Below are positions 26,790 to 36,899 of a DNA stretch of 64,000 bases, piece after piece. This DNA is from Effrenium voratum. Lineage: Eukaryota > Sar > Dinophyceae > Suessiales > Symbiodiniaceae. Location of the stretch: NCBI GenBank assembly GCA_963377175.1, contig CAUJNA010001459.1, forward strand, positions 1 to 64,000, written 5' to 3'. Position numbers and translations under genes: made by a program. Numbering within the stretch: position 1 is the stretch's first letter; each line of letters starts with the position of its first letter. The notes beneath the pieces were generated by a model. It searched no databases and was not told the DNA's origin. It saw only the letters and a program-made list of their open reading frames with translations.

Positions 26790-28323
26790 TCAGGCCCCGG
26801 CCGTAGCGTGAGCCTGACGCTGAAATGGTGAGACGAAGGTGATCGAATAAGATGTAGGCGACACCGATGACGGTGTCAAATCCACAGGTGTCAAGTTGTA
26901 CGTGGTGACGTTCTGCAGGTGCGCCACGGTCATTCTCAAGTGAGAAATCTGCTCTTCCAACGCTCGATATAGCAGGGGCCGTGCGACTGCCTCATTGGAG
27001 TCATACGGGACATACTGCTGGATCTGCGTCTTGCACCGTGTCAATTCGGACCGGAAAGCGTTGCCCAGTACACAGATAAAAGTTGAAAAGAAGTTCCAAC
27101 CAACTGATTCCCCAATCATGGGGGGCAGAGGGACCATCCGGCCATTGTATGGTATGGAGCCACTGCCACACTAGATCAGCAATTCGTCCACCAACGTTAC
27201 AGCGGACAGCTTGTTGTGGAGTCAGTTCCGTGAAGGGAAGGATGCGAGGCGTCGTCGGTAGCCAGGTGCCCAGGTGTCGCAGGGCAGCAATCTCACGTGG
27301 AATGGGGCGCGGTTCATGCCCAGTACCTGGTACGGCAGGGTCATGATCCGGATCTGTGGGTTCACTAGTGGCCTTCTCATGCGCCTCAACAGCTTCCTTA
27401 CGTACCAAGGCCAATTCAACCAGGAAATGCAGGGCTTGCTGAAGCTGGTCACGCTCTTGGCGTTTGTGAGAAGCAATTGTATCAGCAAGGGCAACCACAG
27501 CAGATGTCTCCGTACTGAGTGCTGTATTTGCAAGTCTATCAGCTAAGTGGTTGGCGGTGATGCCCCACCAGTCCAGCGTACTGACAGCCTTGGTGGAGTC
27601 ACGATGCGCTTTGATCTTATATACAGCAACGTGACCAACAGGCCACGAATCCCAGATAGCCAGCGCGAGGTCATGATTCATACAGGGTTCCGGCAGAGCC
27701 AAATATCGCGACTTCCAGCAGTGAAGGCGGGCAACTAAGTCAACGGCTGCCTGACAATCCGTGTAAATATTGACAGGTAAGTCGGAGTCCTGCACACGAA
27801 CAAGTTGCATAGCCGCCCATACTGCACACAGTTCAGCCCTGAGCGGTGACTGATGTCCGGGGCAGAGTCCGCACGCAGCGCACAACAATCCATCGGGGAT
27901 GGCAGTCCCATTTCCCGGGCCGGTGGCGACACGGAGGCGGTCGTCATCACTGGAATATACATCTTGTATCACGCCCCAAGCAGCACGGCTGGCTGCCTGT
28001 ACATCAGGCATCTGGCAGGTGCCATCAGTGTAGAATGTCCAGCATACCACATCGCAACATGGTGGCAGATCAAGCGTAGGCAACTCCCTGCCCTGAAAGA
28101 TAGCGCAGGATGGGTTCTGCTGGGCATTGGTGGGCCACCGCAAGATGTGTCCATTCAGGTCTCTGGTCACGGAGCCATGTGACAGTATCAGAATGGCCTC
28201 GTCTGCACTCATCACCAATTGGGCACTCGAAGACACGATGCTGCGTAGTATCCTGGCATTGACAGAGAACACAGTATTGATCAGCCCACTGTGGTCCCCA
28301 TTGGTGAAATTTGCGGGCGCCAC
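26790..28323 (-). CDS. Retrotransposon RNase H domain and C-terminal region
   Basis: The frame 27001-28323 has the RNase H acidic residues: Asp in WTFYTDGTC, Glu in AELCAVWAAM, Asp in NIYTDCQAAVD and Asp in ADRLANTAL. It follows the RT frame after a phase change near 28.1 kb. A further phase change near 27.04 kb leads into a helical tail that ends at 26790. Phase changes suggest mutation, although programmed shifts cannot be excluded. RNase H removes the RNA template after first-strand synthesis. Confidence 0.8.
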
Positions 28324-31039
28324 TCACAGCGACTCCGGTGATATTCATGACTGCACTTTTTTGCACATGTCGTGGCAACGCTCTGAAAGCTTCACGGGTG
28401 GTCTGCAAGTCAAAGGGCACCTGAGTCGGAATTCCTTTACGGCCACCAACACCGTGCATGATGCGACAGGTCCACACATTGTGAAGGGAACGCTCGAGTT
28501 CAGTTTTATCGACATTCTGGATGCGAAAACTGATGCCAGCCGTTCCACTGACCAACCCAGTGGGACCCAGTGTGAGGCCTACTTCACGTAGATACAAGGC
28601 ACATGAAGATGCCGAGCCGATAGCACGATCACCATCAAAGGCATGGACCCTTTCACAGAAGGCCATCACACGATCGGGTGACTTCCAGTACCATTTTTGA
28701 AGCGCCCGCAGCATACTGATGACCACATACAGAAGCGGATCAACCAAGTATGAGGACACCGCCGCGCGCGACAAAATCGTCGAGGCATTGTGCCACGGGC
28801 CAACCAAAGCCGTAGTGGCTGCACGCCTGAGCTTAGCAAAATTGGCTGGTCCCATGAACTGGAACTCCAACCCGTAGAGCACTCTAGACCAAATTCCACC
28901 CGTGATGAGTCTCGCACGGACAGCAAAATCAGGGGTAACACGATACACCCGGTAAGCCATGTCAGTAGCTAGTTGTACCCTCGCATCAAAGTCACATGCA
29001 ACTATCTTACGTGTATACCGAAAGAGTATTCCGAGGTCCTTGGCGTGGTCAACAATTGACACTTGGTCAGGAGGCACCTGGTAATGCGTCAAAATACCTT
29101 GCCAAGCCTGACGCATGGGCAGATCAGTACCCCAGCACCAAGATTTATCAAGTGCAACCGGCATCTTGAATGCATCTGTGAGGCGTTGCATGCGTCCAAA
29201 GGCGTCACGGTGACAACGCGCAGACTTGGAAGTCCAGGACCAGCTATCTGCATACGCTGTGGGATCGACTCCGGCGAGTTTGAGGTAAGCGTGGAAATGC
29301 AGGCAAATGGCGAGCATACACAGAACCGACATCCCGTCGCCTTCCGGTATACCACATGTTAACGGTATGGCGGCATCAATGCGGCCCCCAACTACTGGCC
29401 AACGTTGCAAGTCACACAGCGACCGTATCCAAGTCAAGGAGGCCGCCCTAGGAACACCCAAGCGACAAAGAACTTTGTGAGCCAACTGGCGACCAACAAA
29501 ATTAAAGGCCTTACGTAGGTCCAATACAAACCCACCGAAGGAGATGCGTTCAGCCAAGCATTTTTCCAAACGGTCCTGGGCATCTAAGGTGATATCATTG
29601 ACACCGCGCCCTTTAAGGCCACACGAGATACCCTCGGGAAACCATTGGGACCAAGAAGGGATGATGCTAGACGAAATAAAACGACTAAAAAGGCGATTAA
29701 GGCACCCAAGCACGGTGATGGGGCGTGTGTCGCCAATGGAATTGGCGTCCTTACTCTTAGGCAAGAGTATCAGCTTGGCTTGCATAGCCACACTTGGCCA
29801 TTGGCCATCATGCTGGACCCGCTCCATCAAGTATGCAAGATGTTTCGCAGGTCTTGGCAGGCACTTGAATTCCTCAAAACTCCAGCCGTCAGCACCACGT
29901 GCTTTATTATTGGGTAGAGTCTTAATTATGGAGATCCACTGGTCAATGTCATGCCATTTAATCTCTATTTCGGGGGGGTCAATTGCAAGCTCATCAAGGA
30001 TGTGATCAGCAGCATTCCAGTCTTCACTGGGCCAGTCATGGAACGGTCTGTCCCGACTCCAAATAGGATTCCAGTAATCATCAATGGCCGACGTGAGGTC
30101 CTCCACCGTGTTGATAACACGATTGAAGGTAAAAGTGCCCGTAGTGGGAACGTCCCCTGAGAGGTGCTGAGCATGCACAATGGGACCACGTACTTCGGAA
30201 ACAAGCAGAACCGCAGTGCCAAACCGACATTGAGAGCCATATGGTATTTCACTTGGGTCGGCAAGTTTCAGCCTCACTGTACCTTTGGGAAACACATCGG
30301 CTGCGTCAGCCGGTACAACGTCAGGCACAACGGTACCACCTCCATGGAGTGGCCGGAGGATGTGTGTGGTGGCATGCCTGGCGTCGGGACCGACATGGTC
30401 ACTCAACAGGGTGCCAGGCATTGCGGATCGGCCATTGAGGATGGTACGAATCGGGCCGTCAACCTCAGCAAACCAGGAACATGTGTAAGCCCATGCTTCG
30501 TGTACCAGATTCAGCGGCGTGTCTCTTCTGACATATCCAGCAAAAATGACCCCCTTCCACAGCCGAATGCGAAGACGGATGCCCTGCTGCGAATCGTCAC
30601 AAAATGGCTGAATCAAGAAATGGAAATAAGCAGAGCAAACCGCGTCCTGAAACATGGTCGAAATGACGTCGACTGGCCGAAACGCCCTCGACATTAGCAC
30701 AAGCCGGTCATCGGTCCCCCCAGGATTGGGCTGGATACGCATGAGGTACAACTCTCGGCATTCAAGCTGTGTAAGCAGCCGAATCTGGAAGATAAGCTGC
30801 ACTGCCGAATCATGTGTGTTTCTGTCGTTGATCGCGCAAATGAACCCTTGGACGGTCCGAAAGGGTTGGACAAGCCAACGCACAAGCGGCGATGCGGTCA
30901 CAGGCCCATACATGCATGCACAACTGCATAGCTGTCTGATACTTCCAAAACTCACGGTCTGTCCCAACAGCCTTGTGGAAGGCCTCGTACACCTTGACAT
31001 CGGTGGCCGCCTCTGGTACAGCAACCTCAAAGTATCCAA
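28070..31039 (-). CDS. Retrotransposon reverse transcriptase
   Basis: 989-residue frame. RT landmarks: LILLPKSKD and RPITVLGCLNRLFSR (fingers), FVLDLRKAFNFV (motif A, catalytic Asp), GIPEGDGMSV (motif B), and AYADSW as motif C, where the usual YxDD has Ser in place of the second Asp. A CxxCx7Hx4C zinc knuckle lies near the end. The N-terminus overlaps the methyltransferase frame by 230 bases in another phase. True continuity probably lies near 30.9 kb, so the first residues of this frame are likely shadow. Confidence 0.88.
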   Translation of the reverse strand: MDTLRLLYQRRPPMSRCTRPSTRLLGQTVSFGSIRQLCSCACMYGPVTASPLVRWLVQPFRTVQGFICAINDRNTHDSAVQLIFQIRLLTQLECRELYLMRIQPNPGGTDDRLVLMSRAFRPVDVISTMFQDAVCSAYFHFLIQPFCDDSQQGIRLRIRLWKGVIFAGYVRRDTPLNLVHEAWAYTCSWFAEVDGPIRTILNGRSAMPGTLLSDHVGPDARHATTHILRPLHGGGTVVPDVVPADAADVFPKGTVRLKLADPSEIPYGSQCRFGTAVLLVSEVRGPIVHAQHLSGDVPTTGTFTFNRVINTVEDLTSAIDDYWNPIWSRDRPFHDWPSEDWNAADHILDELAIDPPEIEIKWHDIDQWISIIKTLPNNKARGADGWSFEEFKCLPRPAKHLAYLMERVQHDGQWPSVAMQAKLILLPKSKDANSIGDTRPITVLGCLNRLFSRFISSSIIPSWSQWFPEGISCGLKGRGVNDITLDAQDRLEKCLAERISFGGFVLDLRKAFNFVGRQLAHKVLCRLGVPRAASLTWIRSLCDLQRWPVVGGRIDAAIPLTCGIPEGDGMSVLCMLAICLHFHAYLKLAGVDPTAYADSWSWTSKSARCHRDAFGRMQRLTDAFKMPVALDKSWCWGTDLPMRQAWQGILTHYQVPPDQVSIVDHAKDLGILFRYTRKIVACDFDARVQLATDMAYRVYRVTPDFAVRARLITGGIWSRVLYGLEFQFMGPANFAKLRRAATTALVGPWHNASTILSRAAVSSYLVDPLLYVVISMLRALQKWYWKSPDRVMAFCERVHAFDGDRAIGSASSCALYLREVGLTLGPTGLVSGTAGISFRIQNVDKTELERSLHNVWTCRIMHGVGGRKGIPTQVPFDLQTTREAFRALPRHVQKSAVMNITGVAVSGARKFHQWGPQWADQYCVLCQCQDTTQHRVFECPIGDECRRGHSDTVTWLRDQRPEWTHLAVAHQCPAEPILRYLSGQGVAYA

Positions 31040-32933
31040 GGAATGGAAAGCTCAGAATCATGCGCTTGCACGAAGGCACTGCCAGTTTGCACCAGAGTCC
31101 TTGCACGTACTCCTTGAGCTGCTTCAAGACATTGTCACTGCGATCACCTTCCTGAAAAGCAAGGCACTCCTGAAAAAACAGCAATTCTCCCGCAACGCCT
31201 CCCCATGTAGAGAAGGGCGACACACGATGGGTACGGTTGATTCTACCATTGTCAAAGATGACCCAATCCAATGCGCTGATGTCATGCGCACGCAAGACAC
31301 TGAGGATAGTATCGTCTGGCGATCCACTGATGCATGAGCGTGTGTTGATATGGTTGCACCAGACCTCCTTAGTGCCAGGCATAGGCAAGGTGGCTGAAAT
31401 AGCATCACCTGACGATGCGGCCCTCAGGACCCAATGATCCTCGGTAACCTCAAGGCTCATCATTCTGGGATGAACGAAGGTCGAGCACATCTGGGACAAG
31501 AGGTCAAGTGGATCATGTTGATACTGCACTCCAACCAACTGAAAGGCAGCGATAAGGATCGAGGCAGCCTGAATAGCCGGGAGGTGGTTGCCAACGGATT
31601 GCTGGGCTCGTCGGAGATCACGCGACACGAATGTTTCACTAACAGTGCCATGCAGGAGCTGATGTTCAAGTGGAGAGATAAATCGAAAGCCCTTGGGGGT
31701 TCGCAGAAGTCTACCCAGGAGTTTTCCATCCGCCAAGCAAGATTCACCAAAATCATGCGCACGCCCATAACTGGCTAGTGCAGTGCGAGCGTGTTCGGAT
31801 GTATGCATAATCCTGGCCTCGATGACGTACTCACCACAACCAGACCACTCAGCAGGTAGCAGGTCCTGCCTGTCATAGAAACATACCTGCTCCTCCGTCA
31901 GTTGCAGTTCATCAAGATGCGATTCAGGCCAGGGATAACTGATCACACTTCGGAGCAAAGTTGTATCAAGCGGCAAGGAAGGCAACAACGGTGGGGTCAC
32001 TTGATCGGTGATACCAAGGCGCTTATTGACCAATACTGCAAGAAATCGAGTCCGGTGTATGGGTCGACACTTGGACAAGGGGCTCAATTGCGTGATGTTA
32101 ATATCATATCCTGACTGATGAATCAAAGCAGATAAAATGGACCAATGCCGATGGCGAATGAGGCCTCCCACGTTCTCCAACAGAGCCAAAGGAAGTTGGA
32201 GAAGCCGCAATGACCAGATCCATTCCACAAAAGGCCAGGCTTCTTGTGCGAAAAGCCCTCGTCCTTTGCCCGCTGAAGAATACGGTTGGCATGGCGGCGA
32301 GGCACACAAGACATTAGTCCTGGTTTCAGATGTCAAGCCGATGACATGCCAGGCCGAAGCGTCACCTACAAAAACACTGAATTGATCATCAGTGGCATCA
32401 TGAACTGACCGAATGATGTTTGCACCGTGGTTGCAAGCAAAATCAAAGGCGAGTTCCGGATCATGTTCAACAGCAAAGGTATGAGCAAAGCTGTTTGAGG
32501 TACTGGCCTGTTGCGTGAGCAAGTTCAATGCCATGGACCAACCACCAAGTCCGCCAGCAAAGATTTCCGCAACCCGGAAATTGACTGGTAAGTCATGCGC
32601 CCAAGGAAGCAGGTAGCATGGTTCAACACATCGAAAACCCTCACCGGTATAAACAACGTTGGTGACAGTGAAAAAAGCATGCGGCAGGAACTGCAAGCCT
32701 CGATCAGGCTTCAGGCCAAAAATCTGTAAAGGTCTGTCAGAAAGTTGTACTGTCGGCAAGAAAGGTTCGTCAGCGTCCCCTTTGGGTGTACCATATACCA
32801 TTGCAAAAGAGGAAATCGGCGAAATCATCTGCAGCGATGCGATCACAATAGCAGACTGCATACCAATGGTCAAGGTGTCGGCAAACAAAAGTCCTCGAGG
32901 CACATTGGAAGCCCATTGTTGCAGCTCAAACAA
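30810..32933 (-). CDS. Retrotransposon cytosine-C5 DNA methyltransferase
   Basis: 707-residue frame. From about residue 128: VAEIFAGGLGGWSMAL (motif I, SAM binding), CASPPCQPYSSAGKG (motif IV, catalytic Cys), LALLENVGG (motif VI), HRTRFLAVLV (motif VIII) and a C-terminal GNHLP (motif X). All core catalytic motifs are present in order. The ~200 residues after the methyltransferase are unassigned and lead into the RT. It may methylate CpG in the element's own copies, as proposed for such captured enzymes. The start is the first Met, but the open frame extends further upstream, so the element may be 5'-truncated. Confidence 0.88.
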   Translation of the reverse strand: MFELQQWASNVPRGLLFADTLTIGMQSAIVIASLQMISPISSFAMVYGTPKGDADEPFLPTVQLSDRPLQIFGLKPDRGLQFLPHAFFTVTNVVYTGEGFRCVEPCYLLPWAHDLPVNFRVAEIFAGGLGGWSMALNLLTQQASTSNSFAHTFAVEHDPELAFDFACNHGANIIRSVHDATDDQFSVFVGDASAWHVIGLTSETRTNVLCASPPCQPYSSAGKGRGLFAQEAWPFVEWIWSLRLLQLPLALLENVGGLIRHRHWSILSALIHQSGYDINITQLSPLSKCRPIHRTRFLAVLVNKRLGITDQVTPPLLPSLPLDTTLLRSVISYPWPESHLDELQLTEEQVCFYDRQDLLPAEWSGCGEYVIEARIMHTSEHARTALASYGRAHDFGESCLADGKLLGRLLRTPKGFRFISPLEHQLLHGTVSETFVSRDLRRAQQSVGNHLPAIQAASILIAAFQLVGVQYQHDPLDLLSQMCSTFVHPRMMSLEVTEDHWVLRAASSGDAISATLPMPGTKEVWCNHINTRSCISGSPDDTILSVLRAHDISALDWVIFDNGRINRTHRVSPFSTWGGVAGELLFFQECLAFQEGDRSDNVLKQLKEYVQGLWCKLAVPSCKRMILSFPFLGYFEVAVPEAATDVKVYEAFHKAVGTDREFWKYQTAMQLCMHVWACDRIAACALACPTLSDRPRVHLRDQRQKHT

Positions 32934-33046
32934 GCAATCAGGGGGTGCAGGTAAATCCGGTATACACTGTTTGCAAACTCAATCAGTAGCACAACAAATG
33001 CTAACAGCGTCGCCTCGTGACGGCTTGAACCCAAACGCTGGCAGTC

Positions 33047-33061
33047 GCAGTCGGCGGGCAC
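33047..33061 (+). repeat. Retrotransposon target-site duplication, right
   Basis: Second copy of the 15-bp duplication. The fibre sequence resumes directly after it. Confidence 0.9.
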
Positions 33062-34290
33062 GCTGGACCTGTACAGCACGCAGATCAGGGCCTCAGCCTT
33101 CGAGGGAGAGTCGGTCTCCGTGACGGACCTGCTGGCGGACTCGCTGGCCCTCACGGGCTCGGCCACGCTGGACGGGCTCACCGCGCAGGGCAACGTGGGC
33201 TGCGACCAGCTGCTGTGCAACGACGTGAACTGCACGGACGTGTTCACAACGGGCGTGGACGCCTCGGGCGCATCTCACGGCCACAGGCACAGTCGCCGGA
33301 GCCACGCTGTCGTCCACAGGGGCCGTGTCAGGCAGCTCACTGAGCATCACCGGCGCGGCCAGCGTGGGCCTGCTGTACCATCAACAACACGGCCAACGCC
33401 GGGAACTTCACCACGTGTCCACGGGCACGCTGACTGCCTCGGGCGCAGCAACCGCGGCGAGCTTCGCAGCCACCGGTGCGCTCACGGGCGCCACGCTGAC
33501 CATCACCGGGACGGCCTCCGCGGGCCCGCTGGACTGCGAGAGCCTGGGCTGCACCTTCACGGCCACGAGCGGCGGAGTGTCGACGGGCAGCGTGGTCTGC
33601 GGCGACGTGACGAGCTCGGGCACGGTCTCCGCGCCGCAGCTCTTCGCCTCCAACACGCTCATCGTGACCAACACCTCCGACTTCTCGGACGATCTCTTCC
33701 TGACGAAGAACTGGGCGGGCTGGAGCAAGCTGCAGATCTCCAACAACAGCGCGGCCTCCGACAGCGGCCCGGAGCTGCGGCTGCTGGGCAACCAGAGCGC
33801 CAGGGTCTTCCTGGAGCGGGACGGCGGGACGCACCAGTGCGAGCTCATCATGATCAACGACGAGGCGCTGGTGCAGACGAAGAGCCTCTCGACGCAGCTG
33901 TCCTTGACCACGAACCAGAGGAACCCCGGCTGCCTCGTGATCGCGGGCAACACGGGCAACGTGGTCTGCAGCACGAGCTTCACGAATTTGTCGGACAGCA
34001 GGGTGAAGACGAGATGGCCGAGGCCGACGTGGCAGAGCTCCAGCAGCTGTTCGACTCCGTGGAGGCCAAGCAGTACAAGCGCCCGGACATGAACGAGGAC
34101 CTGAGGCTGGGCTTCGCGTCAAACGACTTCGCAGGAACGATGACGGGCACCACGAGGTGGAGCGACGGCACGGAGATGGTCACCCTCGACTACTCTCACC
34201 TCACCAGCGTGCTCTGGGGGGTGTGCAAGGGCTTCCAGGCCCGGCTGGACGAGGTGGAAGCCTGGCAGGCCCAGCGGGGGCCGAAGAAGG
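33047..34290 (+). pseudogene. GC-rich viral fibre gene, copy A, 3' part
   Basis: Continues copy A through the Ala/Gly/Thr-rich shaft to the S74-type end (NLSDSRVK near 33993, then the LGFASNDF region near 34108). Deletions near 33270 and 33375 and a frameshift near 34005 disrupt it. The sequence ends at the conserved EVEAWQAQRG near 34280. Confidence 0.85.
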
Positions 34291-34344
34291 CAGGCTCAGG
34301 CGCGCGACCCCAGCATCTCCAGAGAGGAGGTGAAGCTCTCTCTT

Positions 34345-35085
34345 TAGAGGGGGTTTCCCAAATGGATTCTATTCTACCCAGGCTCCTGGCACTCGTCCGT
34401 CCAGCATTTGACCTTGTCCTGCGAAGGATTCGAAGTCTAAAACGCTGCGTCCAGGCGTGTGGCTGCAAAATAATGACCCCTAGATATGCTTGCAAAATGC
34501 CCAGCAGCTGCGTTTCTGCAAGGCGAGCTAAAAAGACAGGGAAAAAAAAGAAAGCCAAGCCAAACCAGCCAGAAAGCCAGCCAGGAGCCAAGCCAAGCCA
34601 GCCAGGAGCCAAGCCAAACCAGCCAGAAAGCCAGCCAGGAGCCAAGTCAAACCAGCCAGAAAGCCAGCCAGGAGCCAAGCCAAACCAGCCAGAAAGCCAG
34701 CCAGGAGCCAACCAAAACCAGCCAGAAAGCCAGCCAGAAGCCAAGCCAAACCAGCCAAAAGCCAAGCCAAACCAGCCAGAAAGCCAGCCAGACCACCAAA
34801 GCCAGCCAGAAAGCCAGCCAGAAGCCAAGCCAAGCTAGCCAGAAGCCAACCAAAAAGCCAGCCAGGGTTTCCTTTGAGGGGGTTGTCTTGCAGAAACAAA
34901 GGCAGCTGCTGGGCATTTTGCCAAACCGCATATCTAGGGGTCATTATTTTGCAGCCACACGCCTGCACGCAGCGTTTTAGACTTCGAATCCTTCGCAGGA
35001 CGAGGTCAAATGCTGGACGGACGAGTGCCAGGAGCCTCTCAGGTAGAATAGAATCCATTTGGGAAACCCCCTCTCAAGAGAGAGG
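34345..35085. mobile_element. MITE-like element with ~155-bp terminal inverted repeats
   Basis: The left arm (34345-34500, CTCTCTTTAGAGGGGG...) is repeated inverted at 34925-35085 with few differences. The interior is a tandem repeat and no transposase is present. A relative lies at 50393-50928, and partial arms at 35265-35315 and 35365-35385. Confidence 0.8.
34560..34850 (+). repeat. CCAGCCAGAAAGCCAG tandem repeat
   Basis: About 33-base units built from AAGCCAAACC and AGCCAGCCAGGAG blocks inside the MITE-like element. Long frames through it are repeat artefacts. Confidence 0.85.
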
Positions 35086-35640
35086 TGCTATGTTCTGTGT
35101 TCGCGCTTTCGCGCGGCGCAGTCTGCAGCTGTCGCTGCAGTCGCTGCGCAGTTCGCGTCTGCGGAACTCCACGCGGAACTCCACGCGGAACTCCACGCGG
35201 GCAGGGCCCAAAAAATGGGACATGCCTGTTTCCAGTTCCAAGGCACTTCGAAAACATAAGTGCCAGGTAGAATAGAATCCATTTGGGAAACCCCCTCTAA
35301 AGAGAGAGATACCGGGAATGCAGGGATTCCCTGCATTGAACTCCCCCCACGATTTGATTCAGGTAGAATAGAATCCATTTGGGAGGGATTCCTTGACATT
35401 GGTGGCACCAATGTCACACATGCGAGGTTCCCAGGACAGCGTGGAGGATCATCGTCTCGTGGACACCCCGGCCGCGCCACCTGCCCGGCATAGAAGCCAG
35501 CCACCTGCCGCACCTCTCGCCTGGAACGCATTGAAACGAACCCACTTCGAAAAACACAAGTGCCACTTGTGCTTTTCGAGCTGTCGAAATTTTCGACAGT
35601 TTACCGAAAATTTCGGCCGTCGTGACCGGCGCCATCGGTC
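35086..35640. other. Repeat-fragment mosaic
   Basis: Holds three CTCCACGCGGAA units (about 35168-35203; also found inverted near 50085), two partial arms of the MITE-like family, and a GGAATGCAGGGATTCC palindrome near 35318. No gene supported. Confidence 0.5.
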
Positions 35641-35880
35641 AAATCAAATTGAGTCACATCCGAAAAAAAACCCTGGTGCGGGCCTGGTGCGGGCCTGGTG
35701 CGGGCCTCGCTTTCAAGGTCACCCACGGACTGTGACACGTACTTGCGGAAACTTGTGCCGAAGAGGGGTTGGTGCGTTTGACGCACCAACAAGCGGTGAC
35801 GCCTGCCTGTGAGGGGGTGGTGCGTCAAACGCACTACCCCCGAATCACGAGGATTACAAGGAAACTTCTAATGGCCGGAG
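35641..35880 (+). repeat. Dispersed repeat, inverted relative of 47590-47960
   Basis: Shares its whole length with the other copy in inverse orientation, including two hairpins with CAAAC/GTTTG-type loops at about 35773-35795 and 35817-35837, where stem bases differ between copies but pairing is kept. Confidence 0.7.
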
Positions 35881-36106
35881 TGAGAGGGTATCGTACAGTT
35901 CCCGCCTGCAAAGGCGAAGGGGCATTGCACAGTTTGCCCGATCGAGCACAGAGACGAAAAAACAACATACCGCAGTTGCATCTCTTCGTCACACTGCCTG
36001 ATTTTTTCTCGAGTTTTTTTTTTCTCTCGGCCTGTATCAGGCCATGCCCGCAGCCCGCCAGGGACCCAGAGACGCCCAGCCATTGTCAGACCTGAGTCAA
36101 TCCTGG

Positions 36107-36293
36107 GAAAGGGGGTGAGACACCTGAGACACCTGAGACACCCACTAAACGTCGAACAGAAGTGTCTCAGGCGTGTCTCAGACCTGTCTCAGCAATAACA
36201 AGACAGCCATTTGAAGATTGAGACACCTGAGACACGCCTGAGACACTCCTGTTCGACGTTTAGTGGGTGTCTCAGGTGTCTCACCCCCCTCTC
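36107..36293. mobile_element. Palindromic GTCTCAGG element
   Basis: About 190 bases with ~75-base inverted arms built on GAGACACCTGAGACACC and CACTAAACGTCGAACAG. Two further copies occur at 43586-43930. Non-coding and MITE-like. Confidence 0.75.
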
Positions 36294-36420
36294 CCCGAAA
36301 TCCTGTCAGGCCCAGCTTGGACCTAACCGTGTTTGAGTGGTCCGCCCAACCCGTTTGGGCTTGATACTGGTCCGCCCAACCCGTTTGGTTTGCCGAGGAC
36401 CCCAAACCCTAAAGGGACAT

Positions 36421-36590
36421 TTGCACGGTTTTGCGCCACAAAATGCTATTCTTACAGGGCCTATATCAATATAGACACTGGAAGAATAGCTCGTTTTGCA
36501 CGGTTTTGCGCTACAAAATGCTATTATTCTAGGGCCTACATTTATGTAGGGCCTGGACTAATAGCTTTTTTTTTGCACGGGTTTGCGCGG
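36421..36590 (+). repeat. Hairpin array, two units
   Basis: Hairpins at 36445-36490 and 36520-36565 (GCTATT...AATAGC) alternate with a TTTTGCACGGTTTTGCGC spacer. Same family as 51401-51598 and 52107-52269. Confidence 0.75.
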
Positions 36591-36899
36591 TTTGCCCGTG
36601 CCAGCCCCCGCTCATTTGATTGGTTCGCCCAACCCGTTGGTTTCCCGAGCACCCCAAACCCTAACCCAAAAAAAGGAGATGAGCAGGCCCCGGGAATTCC
36701 GACGGCCCCGCGCAATGTCTCGAAACCCTTTTTTCTAGTGTTTTCAGGCAATTCCAACTTGAGTGTGATCAAAGTTTTTTTTTGCGCCAAAACGGGTCCG
36801 ACCGAGGTTCCCTGGACGCAGGGAGGCCGGGTCGTGCCTAAAAAAAATCATTTTTCAAAGGAGGCTAGTCGAGGGTCCTGGGCCTCGGAGGCGCCAGGA
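36591..36899. other. Gene-free spacer
   Basis: GC-rich sequence with short T runs and a telomere-like CCCTAAACCC-type fragment near 36650. No gene seen. Confidence 0.35.

Larger units (their letters stand above)
26747..33046 (-). mobile_element. Non-LTR retrotransposon with methyltransferase, RT and RNase H
   Basis: A 6.3 kb minus-strand insertion inside the viral fibre gene. The 3' end (26747-26762) is A-rich on its coding strand, the flanks are a perfect 15-bp duplication, and removing it rejoins the fibre frame. Coding order on the minus strand is cytosine methyltransferase, reverse transcriptase, zinc knuckle, RNase H, in three phases. Only ~110 bases precede the first ATG, so the 5' end is probably truncated. 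Retrotransposons carrying captured cytosine methyltransferases are known from dinoflagellates. Confidence 0.9.

Noticed and set aside
32870..33247. Minus-strand frame across the retrotransposon 5' junction
   Set aside because: It mixes viral fibre antisense sequence with the element's leader, so it is not a gene.
34486..34980. Ser-Gln-Lys repeat frame
   Set aside because: Repeat-driven, inside a non-autonomous element, with comparable frames in other phases.
36650..36670. Telomere repeat
   Set aside because: Only one or two CCCTAAA-like units, far too few for a telomere or interstitial array.
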